Below are positions 1 through 13,682 of a DNA stretch of 64,000 bases, piece after piece (the stretch's first letter is position 1; each line of letters starts with the position of its first letter). The notes below the pieces were generated by a model. The model was not told where the DNA came from and did no database searches. It saw only the letters and a list, made by a program, of their open reading frames with translations. The DNA is from Branchiostoma belcheri. Lineage: Eukaryota; Chordata; Leptocardii; Amphioxiformes; Branchiostomatidae. Location: NCBI RefSeq assembly GCF_001625305.1, contig NW_017803943.1, positions 2,821,732 through 2,885,731 on the forward strand, read 5' to 3'. Position numbers and translations under genes: made by a program.

Positions 1-879
1 ATGTGTTTACGCTGCGAATCAAAGCTTGCGCAGACGTTGAGAAGATCGTGTTATGGATACAGAACTGTCGCTGGAACCAAATTAGACTTCCTTCAATCAT
101 ATCGGCCGCCGTCCAGGGCCGGAATTACGGCTTACCGGAAATTGTACGCAGGCAGACGTGATTTGACAACATGGTCCAGCGGACTGTTGCAGATGGGCAG
201 ATATGACTTGTAATGTCACACCGGATATTGTTGTGTTCACCCCAATTATATTCCTCTGATTAGTTCCTATGTAGTCTGAAATGTGATCATATAAATACTT
301 GTCGGAGACTTTCCTTGTTTTTAATAACAGTTGAATTTTTCCTCATATTTGGCGATAGCATTCAGAAATTTCTGGATTTATTTCATACAAATCCTGTTTT
401 CTAGATGGAGGTGTATCAAAATGTTTCTTTATGTCGTGTTGTACTTTGAATTTGAAATTTTCAAAACCCTTTACTTTTACCTCAAAGTATAGGTGCATGA
501 CAATGGTGTTCTCCCAATTCTTTGAAATGAAAACCATGAACTGTGAACTGTGATCTTATCAAGTATGTTGTTTTGCAGAAGAAAAATCCAACTGAGTGAT
601 AAAGAGTATGACAAGAAATGTCATCATTTCCCACAAATTGCCTGGTGCGTTATGACTGTTAATAGGATTATATATACTGGAAGCAGGGTAGCTTCGTGTG
701 CGATAAGAGGATCATTGTACCTAAATGTATAAGCATTACTGCTGCATACATTACTGCCAGTCACCAATGCCTTGGTTTGCGGATTTGTAGGGAAAATAAT
801 GGCATGAAACTACAGTCATGTACATCTACATGCCTGCAATGTTGAGGTGTATACAAATGTACATGTTGAAATATTGTGG

Positions 880-1020
880 TGCTGTATTGCAGTCAGTGGT
901 TAAGTCACATGGACACGTGATTGAGAGGTTGTGGGTTCTAATCTTGGCTAGACATTCTTTCTTTGTGAAAACCATTACTAACATCTTTACCTGACTACCT
1001 TGCTCCACCCAGTTGCAAAA
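880..1020 (+). repeat. tRNA-derived SINE fragment
   Basis: A B-box-like stretch (GGTTGTGGGTTCTAATCTT) is followed by a body close to that of the elements at 9,490-9,735 and 21,745-21,900. Shared landmarks are the 'gctagacatt' segment after the B-box and a 'ctccaccca...aaaatg' segment about 100 bases further on. The A-box is weak, so this is probably an old inactive copy. Confidence 0.5.
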
Positions 1021-4000
1021 TGTGTACCTGCAGAACTTCCATTACTAGAAGAAGAGCACCATAAGGAATTTATTGATGTACTGCAGATTTAATGGAATAT
1101 GTATGGGGACTGCATACATGATCAGACTCTTAATATAAAGTATTCATACTGAATAAATCTTTGTCACTGTATATCATTCAAATTTGTTACGTACGTGTAC
1201 GTGATTTTTACTTCTTAGAAAAAGGCTGGCAGATATTATTTGCGTTCTTAGTACAACACCCACCTATAGCATGGTTGCATAATATTACTTACATGTATAT
1301 TCCCAATGCCAATTGCCATCCCACTTCAGTGGCAAACTGTTTCATCAATCTTCACAGTAAGAAAAGTAGACAAGTGTGGGAGGTTGAACTGTGTGTTTCT
1401 TGAGTATCAAAATAATATATTTCATCTAAGGCAAACAATCTACCCACTTGTCCATTGCAACGGTCAGCAAAGATAGAGTCAGGCGGCTTATCTAAATAAG
1501 GAGTAGAAAGAGTTTCTTTCCAGTAAAACCCACACCCCAAGACTAGAGAAATCCACCCACTTGCAAGCTGTCACTGTCCCTGTCCTGTACCACAAACTCT
1601 TGTGTGGGATAAGTACATCCAGACAAGGCTTAGCATGACCGATTAGGACCACTGGTAGTCTGTGTAATTGGCCAGTCACCTTGGGGGTATTAAATGGAGG
1701 GGAGAGTCAAAGATATAAAGTGCTGTCGGCATCATTAGTGCTTGTCCCTAGATGGACCTAAAACCCTTTCACCGGTTTTGTGCATGTATTAGTGCGTACA
1801 TCTGTTTGTGTATGCATTATCCTTTGGATGGCTCTGTTGTATGTTTGCAGGAAATGTAAGCTTATCAGCTTGGCTGGATTCAGGTGTTACATCTTAATTA
1901 GTTCCTCCTGGCTTTCAGCAGATTTTGGACACCTGAGGCCTTCCTCAGGCCAGTTCTTGGAATGTCCTGGCAACAAGTTGGTGAAAGTACAGACAAAGTG
2001 ATTATGAAATCTGCCATATTCAGCAGTTGAAGTCATTAATCTTTCGGTACAAACCGGAATTCTGTAAACCAACTTATCACTTAATAAATGTCTTGAACTT
2101 CTCTCCCAAGGATTGCTAATTGAATCATGTCGTTAAGATTATCCATTTAATTTAGGTCAAATCGAGGACTGAAAATTTAAGGGGTCCATTGGGGAAAGGT
2201 TCTCAAACAGAAAAGTTTTTTGCTGTTGACTGAAGCCAATATGTGATGCCATTACTGCTCTGGCTGCAGACTGTCTGTTACAGACTAAACTTGTATTTGG
2301 GGACTTGGAGTGGTTGATAAGAAATGGCCAGGATTTTTACATGCTACCCTCCCTCCACTAAAAATCCAAGCCATTTCTTATTAGACACCCCAACCTCCCC
2401 AAATGAAACCTCTGCTTGTAGAATACTATACTCTAAACTTGACTGAATGCTCTGCAGCCAACAGATGATGATGATGGCACCATTTTGTACTAGCATCCTG
2501 ATTCACGACTTGGGAATGGCAAGACTATAGGAGAACCGCTGTTTTCGCTTCCATTTATGCCACGAGGGCATTAGACCGTGGATGTTGCTACTGTACACTC
2601 CGACTAGTCTTAATGTACACATCTGTCTGTAAGTCTGGCCAAAAACCCTGCCAGCTTCCTTGCCCAGAATTTTTGTGTGAACCTCTGTCTCCTCCAGGTC
2701 ATGACTTTTCACCAGCGGAGGATAAAACTTCCTGGGAAGTCGGCCAAAAACTTTCTTAAAATTCTCCCTACCTCCTCCTAGACCTAAGTCCCGTTCCCAT
2801 CGCAGTTGTCAAAGCAATTTGAATTCGGATTAGACAGTTTGCGACTCTGAATGCTTCCTTTCAGAATGAAATCAAATTATGTCCAATCTCGTTGAATCTG
2901 GTTAGATCCACCTTTTGTAGACGGGTTTGAGACAGATTTTACGGTAATTTGATTTAAGCGTGGAGGCTCAGGTCCAAGTTTTGTGACGTCACACTTTGGC
3001 GTACGTGTTGTCGGCAGACTTTACCGTGTGAACTCATTTTGCCCTGCTTTTTCCCGGCTGTATTGTGTATGCCATTACCTGTGTCTGATGGAGATAATAC
3101 CATTAAAACTTGCCACCCATGTACATTGTAAACTCAAGAAGTACTGTATATATGCTATAAAGCCTATCCGAGGGATCCGATGTAGATTAGATTTGAAATG
3201 GAAGAAAAATTTAACAGTCGCAACAGCTCTGTTAATGTACATTCTTTTATGTATAAAAAGAATAATTATTATAGTATACCGGTAGTTACAATGGGAAATT
3301 TTATGGTCTATGGCAAGACTGCGCAAGATGGCCAGTAGGAATTACCGGTTAGTAGAGGTCGACATATGGGAAAGTTGGAAATTCAAGTAATGTTAACAAT
3401 ATATTCAAAATGTCACATGTCAAGTTAGAAAATGAAAGACACAGGCAGACATAGGAAATGACATAGCATTACGTGGTAGTGGGAGGATGTATATGTCAGC
3501 TGGACACAACACAGATGTGTGTTGTGGTGGTTGATCACTATCATTTAAAATTTGATATATCCCATTACATGCCATCATCACATTATGGGTCCTGAAATAG
3601 TATGTTATCTCAACTGTAAAATCTCTGTTTACACAATGTTACAGCTTTAAGGTCACATAGATAACTGTAACTGTACGGTCAATTGGCTTTTGTAAGGCTG
3701 TAGGGGCAGTGGGTTGGGAAAAGGTAGAATATGGTGGTGATTTTAGGATGAAGAAAATAATGTCAATCGTGATTGGAGGTTTAGGACAGCACTCACTGTG
3801 ATCTTTTATTTAACATGTCATTAATCGTACTCAGAAAATCAGTTGGAATCACGTTGATTGTCAAACCTGAAAGAACACGGAAGCACAGTCATTAAAGTCA
3901 TTGTATAGTTCATTCTACCTGTTGCATAATGTATGTTTACGAGTATGATCTTAGAAAGTGGTGAATCAAACATACTTGAACAGATTAGAGTGAAGTGGAG

Positions 4001-5462
4001 GGATTTTGTATTTATTGTAGAGTTCATACATGTAATCTACCTGTTACTTAGGGTTTGCAGTCTGGTCTTCTCAGAAAGTACCAAACCTATTCATGAAACA
4101 ACAGATTTCGAAGAAAGCGTTTTAATAAAGAAGTCATTTTCAGGATTATCATCAATCTCATCTATCATGGCTCATTTTCTCAGTGGTAAAGGCAGCGCCA
4201 TTTTCATTAATAAGACTTGTTGGACTAGCTCTCTACCACATGATGAATTAGTGACAAATTGCGTATTTTGAAAGGTCGACACCTGTAATTGCGATTGGTT
4301 CGTCGCCGGACGGGAAAGCTGATCATCCAGTTTCTGTACGAAAACAAATTTGTCTGGAACGCCGCTGTCGTAGGTGTAGGTGTGTAATTATATTACGTAC
4401 AGCCTTCAGACACACAATAACATTGGTTTCCAAGATGTTTATGTAGATTATGCTACTATAACATTGGCTTCCAAGATGTTTGTGTTGTAAGATATGCTTC
4501 TCCTGAAGTCTCTGATCAGTTAAAAGTTTTTTGTTGGAGTAAACTTCAAAATATGCTTAAGTACCAGTTTATGATATCATATAGGCATTAAGTATTCTTC
4601 ACACAAATTTACAGAGACTGTCATTGATGCAATGTTTTGGTTATGTCATTTTATTGTCAACTTTGTGTTGATGAAAACAGGTGTGTGATAAAGGCACGTG
4701 AAAGGGAGACATGTGTTCTTGAAATGGGGGCAAGATGCACTTTTTAAACCCCCCCATTTCTTGCCACTGGCTATCTGCTGTCAACAAGATGTGCTCATAT
4801 AATTGATTTATGTATAAAAGGTATTTGATAACATTAATCTTAATATGTTTCTGCATAACTACATGTAAAGCTATCACAAAAGTCATATTGTAAGTACAGC
4901 ACTTTTTTCTGTATCAACTCTACATCTACATGTATGTACGTGTATAATGTTGATACTTGTAAAAACCAAAAAAGTTCCCCAATGAGACTTCCAACTGTAG
5001 GGATGACCATTTTCGCTGAATTTCAGTAAGGAACTTCCTGCATATTTGATGAGTCACGAATGACGCAGTGGTTCTTGACATCCAGTAAGAGCAGAGTAAC
5101 TTTTTTTCTCAGGAAATTTTTTTTCACAGCCGGAGGCCTTCCTGCTGACAACTACCAACTACGTAATTCTCGGCAGGTGGTATTGTACATTGTTCCAAAG
5201 TCATTGCCACCTATAGGCCCACTCATGTAATGGTTTCTGGAAGCAATTTGCTCCCACCCTCTAGCCAACAGGGAAAATACTTGCCAACTGCTGAGTGCTT
5301 CATGTTAACAGTTTGAACTAACCCACCAAGGCAAACTACATCGATGTACTAACATGCTAAAGTGGTCTGAGTTGAACTTCTGGGAATTTTCTTGCTGCCA
5401 TCTCAGCCTTCATTGCTTGCGTCAGCAAGGAGCTTGGAGGAAGAAATCTGAGCTTCACAGTT

Positions 5463-5575
5463 TCCTTTGAAAGGTTAGAAAATATCCAGTTTTGAACATT
5501 GGCGGCTTAAACTTGTTTGTTAAAGGTTAGAAAAAATCCAGTTTTGAACATTAGCGACTGAAACTTGTGTGCCAG
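5463..5575. repeat. Local tandem duplication, about 58-bp unit
   Basis: Two adjacent copies share 'aaggttagaaaa' followed by 'atccagttttgaacatt' and then 'aaacttgt'. They differ by a few substitutions, which points to a small old duplication. Confidence 0.6.
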
Positions 5576-5807
5576 GATTTGTGCCTGCTTTTAGACCATG
5601 CCAGGCCATGTACGTAACTGTTGTGCAAATTGTAGCAAGATGTTTTTAGCACTTGGCAAACCTCCATTACAAAGTTTTGCAGGCTTGATGTTGGTCACCA
5701 GGGATCGCCAACCAACTGAAATAAAGGCGAAGAAGTGCGTCATTGGGTACAGTGTTCATCATTGTTTCACACCTAAACGCATAATCTCCTATGACGATGG
5801 GCCCTAA

Positions 5808-6169
5808 GGCCACACCAATTTAATTTCTTGGTTAACGGATTCGCCTCTTCATTTTTTTCTGATTTGCAAATAAAAATAAAAATTCAGAATCAACTGCAAA
5901 ATGCTCATATTTTGCCCTGAACAGTTGAAAACAGTCCTTTTCTTACTACCTTGTTACAGTCATTCCATCTATCAATGCAGTGCTACCATTAAAAGTTCAA
6001 AATTCATTGTTTAAATTTTGAACCAGCCTGGTGTGCTTACTTCATGGCTCCTATCGTACCATTTTGGGCCATAATAGGATGCCTAGGCCTTGTTTTTTTT
6101 TTTTTCGCCCGCCCGCTCCATTATTTTTATAGAAAAATCCGTTAACCAAGAAATTAAATTGGTGTGGCC
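5808..6169. mobile_element. PIF/Harbinger-like MITE, copy 1
   Basis: The 362-bp element has near-perfect terminal inverted repeats of about 34 bp, beginning GGCCACACCAATTTAATTT and ending with its reverse complement. It is flanked by the 3-bp direct repeat TAA (5,805-5,807 and 6,170-6,172). A TWA target duplication is typical of PIF/Harbinger elements. No transposase frame is present. Copies 2 and 3 lie at 28,136-28,515 and 28,875-29,046. Confidence 0.8.
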
Positions 6170-6176
6170 TAAGGTT

Positions 6177-6482
6177 ACATTAAAAACCAGCAGGCTCGAT
6201 AAATGTTGCAATTCACTTTGAGTTTAACGATTGAACGTCAGATAAGGTAAACAGTTACTGTACAAATGTATGTTCACCGGCAATACAAGGGAAAGGATAT
6301 TACCAAAATGTTGCTGCCAATATCACTTGCACAACCAAGATTACCTGAAAACCCGCAGGCTAGATGATTGTTGCAATGGCAATGGCTTTAACAAATGAAT
6401 GTCAGGTAGATAAACTGTATGTTTACCGGCATACAAAGGAGATTAATAAAATTTTGCTTCTAATATCACTTGTACAACCAAA
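6177..6482. repeat. Tandem duplication, about 165-bp unit
   Basis: The segment from about 6,177 to 6,342 is repeated, diverged, from about 6,343 to 6,482. Both halves share 'aaccagcaggct'-like starts, a 'tgttgcaat' segment, a 'tgtatgtt..accggc' segment, and ends in 'aatatcactt..acaacca'. No coding content is visible. Confidence 0.6.
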
Positions 6483-7440
6483 TTTCAATGTAAGAGATTA
6501 GAAATACATGTACATGTGACTATGCAGTCACCCATCAAAATCAAATAGCATGTATTATTCCTATGAATGAGTCCCAGGCTCACCCTAACATTTGAAGTCA
6601 GAAAACGCTTTCTTGTTTCAGCGGGAAAGTCTATTACAGCTCCCTGTAGTATTCGATAATTGCTATCGTGTGATCTTCTATGCAGTCAGCTAAGGAGGCC
6701 CATGAGGAACCTGGGCTCAGTGAAGAACTGCCTTGTTTTATGCATCAGTGTCTTTACATATGTACCCAGGGCTCAAAAAACCTTAGTGCACCAAAAATTG
6801 GAGCTGTGTACCCAATTTTGTTTGGTGGGGGTACCAGTACTAGTGCACCCAAATATTTCCATATTCATGTAAAGATGTTAAATGTATAGTACATGTAGTA
6901 TACAGCATATTCTTGACATTTAAGTGTCAGAATAGTAAGAAAATCTTTGATGTAGCATTTTTTTTTTCAAAATGAAACATTACTAGTTTTTGCTAACATT
7001 CTACTTACCGGTACTTCATTTTATATGGTGCACACCCAATTTCTTGGGTTCGGTGCACCAGTATTCCCAAAAATGAATTTCTAGCCCTGTGTACCACACC
7101 TATTGTCACATGCAAAATGTAGAAAACAGGAGCTTCCGTGTGTACGAGATATTCCATCATCTAGAGGATATTTGCCTGTGTCGTTTCCTGTATTACAACA
7201 GTACAAGGTGAATGTGTGTGTCATATGTGTACCCAGCATGATCCACATGACTCCGGTGTGCAAATACATTATGGAAATGCAGCTCTGTCTCTGCCTCAGT
7301 GACGAAACCGGGGACCTTGCCTCGTAGGCATGGTTATGTAAAAGATGCATGCACCGATGCCTTATATGGGCAACATAGGATCATTTCGTCGCTAGCGCAA
7401 CCAAACTCGGAGCGGCTGCTTGCGTCATCTGGACCCTTTG
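6483..7440. other. Non-coding stretch, nothing recognised
   Basis: This is AT-rich unique-looking sequence with two overlapping 69-70-codon open frames that lack splice signals or family resemblance. A weak inverted similarity ('gtgcaccaaaaattgg' near 6,786 against 'ggtgcaccagtattcc' near 7,054) suggests a degraded palindromic repeat. Confidence 0.4.
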
Positions 7441-7534
7441 AACAGGTACATATAGCTTAGGCAGGTAGCGGGAGAATAAAAAGCTCAGGTGGCAGCTTGG
7501 CTTGCGACTCGGAGCTTGCAAACTGCACGGTACG
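7441..7534 (+). promoter_or_regulatory. Candidate promoter and 5' non-coding exon of receptor 1
   Basis: A GC-richer patch carries a TATA-like run (AATAAAAAG near 7,474). Some 55 bases later comes a strong splice donor (tacg|gtaagt, exon end 7,534). The next good acceptor on this strand is tttgcag at 13,676-13,682, directly before the receptor 1 start exon. A first non-coding exon here, with an intron of about 6.1 kb, is therefore plausible but inferred. The alternative is that transcription starts just upstream of 13,683. Confidence 0.35.
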
Positions 7535-7995
7535 GTAAGTGCTGTCTTCCTCAGCCAAAGCTTCCATTGTGTTTCCTATATTGTAGTGAATCGGTTGAGT
7601 ACCCCATCAGAATGAAAAGAGAGAACTACGTATGTATTCTTACTTTTAGAACGTGTAACATATAGTATCGTTTACGAGAAATTGTCTCAGATGTACAGTT
7701 CCCACAAAATACATTGTACCGGTGCTTTTATTTCGTGCCGGAAATCATAGCAAGAGCACTGCTAGTTCCAATATAACTTCTAAATCATCACGATTGATCA
7801 GTGATGTTAGGTAGATGTATTGTGATGTTGCTGGTTTGCAAGACTCTCTGTTGGCTATTAATCAATGAGGGTAATCCTGATACATATGACATCGTCAGGC
7901 TAAGCAGTTTCGTCCGTCCGTAGCACGTTTTTCCGAGTAGTTCCTGGAAAATGATCCATCATACGTGTACACGCACGCATCAGCCATGGAAACAA

Positions 7996-8340
7996 CAGGT
8001 ATTCAAATGTACCCGGTAATCCTTGGAGTATGTACATGTATGTAGCTTGTAGTCAGGCGGTAGAAGGTATTGAAGACTGCTCAGTAACTGAAATGGTAAG
8101 AATTTGTCATTTGCAGTCCTTTTGTAATCCAATTACAATGTTGTGTGAATTTAAAAGGAGTTTTTACACAATGTCATGGCAGGTATTCAAATGTATCGGG
8201 TAATCCAAGTACGTAGCTTATACAGGCGGTAGAAGGTTTTGAAGACTGCTCAGTAACTGACTGGTAAGAATTTGTCATTTGCAGTCCTTTTGAAATTTGA
8301 TTACAATGTTGTGTGAAGTTCAAAGCAGTTTTCGCACATG
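7996..8340. repeat. Tandem duplication, about 184-bp unit
   Basis: Both copies begin 'caggtattcaaatgta', share 'gcggtagaaggt' followed by 'gaagactgctcagtaactg', and continue through 'ggtaagaatttgtcatttgc' to 'acaatgttgtgtgaa'. They start near 7,996 and 8,180. Identity is about 80-85% by eye. Confidence 0.7.
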
Positions 8341-9489
8341 TATAATCCCGGTGTATGTGTACGTTGATTGTTATTCAGTGGTAAAGCATAGAATTGTTTT
8401 CGTAGTGGTATTCAGGAGAAGACTGAGCTTGGTAGATTTTAGAATTATTAGTGCTGTTGTGCTTTCTTTATTTATGGTGAAATGATATAAGATTATATTC
8501 TTAACCTTCAGCCTGCTAAGGTAGCTGTTTGGTAGCAAATTGGTACTATTTACTGGGTAGGGCAGCAGGCTTGGAGGAAGGTTGTCTGTCTCATTGTCAT
8601 GGGGAACGTATCTTCCCGGATGCGCTGTATTTTATTGCTCTTTATGGGGGCTCTGGGACTATTCGGGATTGCTTTTTTATGAACCCCACAATTAACGACT
8701 TGACTGCATGTACAATTCATGTTCATCCTTGAGGGCTAATGTCGTTTTTGGCAATGAATATTGAAAGCACACCAGCTTTTCTTTGTCTAATTTCTGTAGC
8801 ACTGTACCGTGAGAGATTGAACGTTGCTATAAAACTAAAATGGCAAAAGCAATTTCTTGATTAGGAGATGAAAATGCTTTTATTTTATGGTAAAAGTTGA
8901 ACTTTATTCCAATTTCCAACACAGGGGTTACACAGAAATAAAATTCATCAGGATAATTCTGTTTCTGTATCTGTATAGCCAGTATAACTGCCCTTTAATT
9001 AATGACCAATCGCTTTTATTTTATGTATAATAGTTCTAGAATACACTGTACTTCCTCACATGAAAGGCGGCAGTTATGAGTAAGGTTGTGGCAGTCAATA
9101 GATGTTAGATTGTACATGCAGAGTTGTGTGTTTTAGATGTAATGTCATATCGCCAGAGGCATGGAAACGCTGACGTGGGCAGACCACTCTCTGATGGAAC
9201 CACCCACACATGCAGACACTGATTACATTATGCTCCGTATGAGACCCAGTACAAACATGTACATTATTTCTGTCAATTGGAAAAAGCCTTCGGCAAGGTG
9301 TAGGTGTAGAAAATGTTGACTGAAGGCAGACCTGTGAGTACATTTCCAAACTGTTTACAATGTGTATTGAACCTTTTATAAGGTAAGTTAAGTTGTGTGG
9401 TAGCATCATGGAGGAGGATGGACACATTTTGGATAAGTGTTTTGTGCATTGTACCATATAGTCCTTGTATTCTCCATACACTATAGACA

Positions 9490-9735
9490 GAAGTGATGTG
9501 GCATCAAGTGGCTTTGTAGCCAGAAGATATAGCAAACATGAGACTGAGAGGTTGTGGGTTTGATTCCTGGCATTCCAGGCTAGACATTGGAAAAGGCATT
9601 TTACAATCATTGACTTTACTCACTCTACCCAGGTGTAAAATGGTGGTGGGAGGAGAGGGATGGGCTCCGTCTTCAAATACCAATACCAGGACACAGTGGT
9701 TTAACAACCCACTGCCCCTACAGCCTCAAAAAGTT
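9490..9735 (+). repeat. tRNA-derived SINE
   Basis: A B-box-like GGGTTTGATTCCTGG is followed by 'cattccaggctagacattgg' and a 'ctctacccaggtgtaaaatg' segment, matching the SINE at 21,745-21,900. The A-box is not well preserved. Confidence 0.6.
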
Positions 9736-12357
9736 TTATAATGGGACCTTTACCTTTCTTTTTCTACGGACAATATCTACACTTGTAGCACTCAACAAAA
9801 ATTATTTTCAAATGTTGAACGTTGTTGCCATTCAGTATCCCCATGTTGCTTCCTCTGCGGCTTAAAAGCTTTTTGCTAGTCTCTTCCCACATTTAAAGTT
9901 GAGAAAGGTTACACGTTGGGTTGTCCAGAAGATGCGCTTTGATGGGTAAACTCTTCAGATGTAAAATGGATATGGAGGAAAGAGCGTAGCCTTCAATCTG
10001 ACACTAAAAGCTTTGGTACGGTTAAGTTCCTGTCTTGGATGGGATGATGTTTCCTGTATCATTTTGTGTTGCTCTGTGGGGTCGTGTGGTGCATGACACT
10101 GTACTCAGGGCTTGAACCTTTTCTGTTTCCTGCAGTTTTTAAGTTCAGCAATTTGGAAAACTTTCTTCAGATATTGCCCGAACACTGTTACAATGTGGGG
10201 CATTTCATCAATGGTTAGGTGTTACAGGTCGTTTAGTGTAATATAACCAGTTGCTGTCATGCCGCACGCATGTGAAGTTGGTGTGTTATCTCTCAAACAT
10301 TACAGATTTTCTACCAGTAATACACCCTGTGTGCCCACCCAGAATTTAAAACACAGCGAAGGTGTCTTTTCCCCCTACTGTGAAATTGAGTCCTCTATTT
10401 ACGTGAATCACAGTTTATTGTTGTAGGAAAAGTTTTCGTGTTGGCACCAGAGTTACAGGTGTTTACAGAAAACATGTACATGTAGCAGAGGACAGTATCC
10501 TTCATGATACAAATATGACCTCATTAATATCAGCATTACCAGATAATTTGGGGTACGCATGTAGGTAATTGTGCTATTTCAGTAGAAAATTGGCTTGTCC
10601 TGGATTCTAGGCATTCCCCACAAAGGGCTCAAGATACCAGCTGCATATACATGTATGCAGGTTAGTACCAGTAAAACTGTATCTGTATAATCTTATTTTT
10701 ATTTTGCTGTCTTGACTGTTACCACCTATGATTGGTCTCAAAGAAATGTTTTCTGGACAGTTTCATCCATCCTTCTGACCAGTAAATTCTAAATGGTGCA
10801 GGAAGCATTTTTCCGGTGCAGGTAATTTTTGATGTTACCTGTACCAGCTAGGGCAAGTACGCAGAAAAAGGATTTTGAGCCCTGTCAGTCACTTGTAACC
10901 ATATACATTTTGTGTATGTACATGTATATGGGGGCTGGAAAATCCTCCTAAGTGGTTTATCCAGGCATAAAGCTAGTGGGATGCAGTCCCCTGAACACAC
11001 CTTTGCTCAACAAACTGCCAAGCCTTGAAGTCCTTTTACTGGCACTGTTTGAAATTTGCTTTGAGACTTAGGTACTTACAACATACATTTGTACGTGCAA
11101 TACCCCGGTAGTAAAAGGTACAGCCTACGCTGAGACAAAATGCACTTCTATTTAACACCCCCATCTCACTAGAGGCTTTGACTGATGAGTAACTGATAAG
11201 CAGCCAAAAATTTGTCAGATCATTCAAATTTCAAAGAAATCTATAGATAATTAACAGATTTTAATGTCTTAAAAATCCTTCTCCCACAATTGCAAAATTG
11301 TGCCTCATATTCCAGTTTTAGAATAATTTGAAGTTATACAATTCCAATTTTGATCCCATATCTGTTGCCTAGCGATCACCATCTAGTGCAAAGGGGCTGC
11401 CTAAGGGTGGAGAGTTTTGCAATGCTGGAAATGTTGTCTTATTGTTAAAGGTGCTCCACCTTTCCAAATGTCACCGCGCTGCTCTTTGTAGCGGCAGTTG
11501 CCCCTAACGACTAAGATCAAAGTGTCTTGTGGAAAGGTCTAGGGTTTAAACAGGCGTGAAAATCAAACCTGTTCACGTACATGTACATGTGTATGTCACA
11601 ATTTGCTCTAGATGTCCAAACCCATTTTTTTTGTTGCGTAACTTTTCTTAAATCCCTTGAACTGTTGAAGTTGAAAATATTTCATTCCCCCAAGAATGTC
11701 TTAGTTTCGTGGAATTTCAACCCACGCTCCGAGTTGAATTCTTCCCAATCCACAGCGCCAATTTCTTGGAGCGATTCCGTGTTCCCCTCACACACATCCC
11801 ACTCTCTTCAGTATGCCTCCCGGCTTCCCCGGATTAGTTTAACAATCGGATACGTTGGAGTTGAGCTGGATTAATGGACAGTACATGGTCTTGGGGGACC
11901 GAGCGTAATTTTTTCAAGTCTCAACCAGGCTTAAGCTACATTACACATTCTCCTTTATGTTTAGAAAGGATGTTATTGGCCCTAGTAAATATGTGTAAAA
12001 CTTTTCAGTGGGGTTTGGCATTTTCGTAATCATCTGTAGAGACAAACAAAAATTATATCAATTTGATGTAATGTTTGAAATTGTAGGAAGTCCCATATCT
12101 CACAGCTACCCATAGTGCACCAGCCAGACGAGGTCAGCTGAGGTCAAGTCGTCTCCGTTTTTTAAGGCTCTAACTCACGCGGACCTTCTAAGAAGCCAGT
12201 GGGGTGGCGGGGGTAAGTGAGTGACAGAGCACACACTGGTGGGCCTTTGTGTGGCGCCCCTGCCTGCTGGAGTGTTATGCTCTGGTCGCTAAAGGGATTT
12301 CAGCCTCAAGAGCAAGTATGTGAAGTACACTAACACTGTAATCATCCATTCTGTCAG

Positions 12358-12660
12358 CTTACATTCCAACTTGATAGCCTGTCACTTGTACATTAGATCT
12401 ACCTAAAAACCACTTTAACAAACCTCTAGTGGATATGAAGAAGAATTGGTGGATAACATCAATGTATTTAGAAGTTTAAGAATTTAGAATTTTACAAATG
12501 TTTCAAGGTACATGTAGAACATTCCAGTTTGATAGCTTGCCATTTGTACAAAAGATCTACCTTGAAAATAAACCTCTGACTACTGTAGATGTAGAAGAAT
12601 TGGTGGACACCATTGATGTATTAGATGATTTGTATTAGCGTTACAGTAAGAGTATGTATG
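12358..12660. repeat. Tandem duplication, about 160-bp unit
   Basis: The copies share 'acattcca' followed by 'ttgatagc', 'agatctacct', 'aacctct' and 'gaagaattggtgga' in the same order, starting near 12,361 and 12,519. Several indels separate them, so the duplication is old. Confidence 0.6.
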
Positions 12661-13682
12661 TGTAAGAATTTAGGATGTTACGAATGTTTGAGGACAGAAC
12701 GGCATCTTTGGTCTGCCGTGTTCGCTCCATCACACTTGACGGTTCTGGTTAATGGAGTAAAAAGTTGACAAAACACAGCCAGGTGTTTTCTCTCAGGTGT
12801 GGTGGGGAGAGAAATCCGAGTCAAATTGTGCATGAGGGAAGGTTAGATGCACTGATCCATGTTCTATCACATCACACGGTTGTCATGTGGTGAATGGGAG
12901 GGTGACATTACCGTGTGCCCTTGCCTTTCATCACCTCTTCCCTGGTTCAATATCTTCATGGTATTGGATAATGGTCCGTGTGAGTTGAAAAGCTTTTGTA
13001 CACTTCAGGCTTATCAAGTAGCCCAGGCCTCCTGTGGGTACTTCAGACTGAGGTTTCTCTGCAATACTGATGAGCGTGGATGTTTAAAGGGCTCCCAGTG
13101 AGAGAAAAGGACCTTTAAGTTTTAAAGGGTTCGCAGAGAAAAGCTGCAGACCACATACATGTATTGGGGTGAACCACAGCGCTTTATTTTCCGATAGCTA
13201 CTGGTGCGATGCGGCTTCGCCAAAGCGTGCGTTTCCAGCCAAGCATGCCAGGTCTTCCCCACCCTTTTTGATAAGTTTCTGGGGTTGTTTTATGTGTAGA
13301 GGTTTGACACCTACATGTAAAGCTCCCTGAAGCATAGAGCTATCAGCTTTTATTAATATATATATATATAAGTGTCCAATCCCATCCCAACTAGACTGTA
13401 ACTAATAGGGTATCTAGTTCCTCTGATGGTCTTTTTAAGTATTGTTCATGCATTGTCAATTCTACTGCCTATGCGTCACTCATAAGATGTGGAAAGTTCC
13501 CATATTGTCCATGTATGTATTGTAGTTTTACTGTACATTGTACATTTCCAGCTATGCCATTTTTGACTGACCATTGAATGTGATAATGATGTTGTACTGT
13601 GGTTGGCTGTAGGATTACTTTGCTGTTTGTTATAACCACAGAATCCCCACAGTGCTCACCACGGCTCCTTCCTGTTTTGCAG

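Larger units (their letters stand above)
1..5807. other. Non-coding stretch, no gene recognised
   Basis: I find no open frame here with splice context or family resemblance, and the short open frames look like chance. It contains one SINE-like fragment (880-1,020) and two short local duplications (4,405-4,490 and 5,463-5,575). The first 210 bases are GC-richer and open in one frame from base 1, but the translation matches nothing I recognise. It could be the end of a repeat or of an exon cut by the window edge. Confidence 0.5.
7535..13682 (+). other. Probable 5' UTR intron of receptor 1; repeats only
   Basis: No coding exon is recognisable. It holds tandem duplications at about 7,996-8,340 and 12,358-12,660, a SINE at 9,490-9,735, and otherwise AT-rich sequence with many TACATGTA-type palindromes. 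The 171-codon minus-strand open frame ending at 9,095 crosses the SINE and has no support as a gene. Assignment as an intron depends on the first exon proposed at 7.5 kb. Confidence 0.35.

Noticed and set aside
9095-9610. 171-codon minus-strand open frame
   Set aside because: It overlaps the antisense of a SINE, has low-complexity composition, and shows no splice context or family resemblance.
13358-13371. (TA)n run and the (TC)n run near 41,934-41,952
   Set aside because: These are ordinary microsatellites with nothing further to report.
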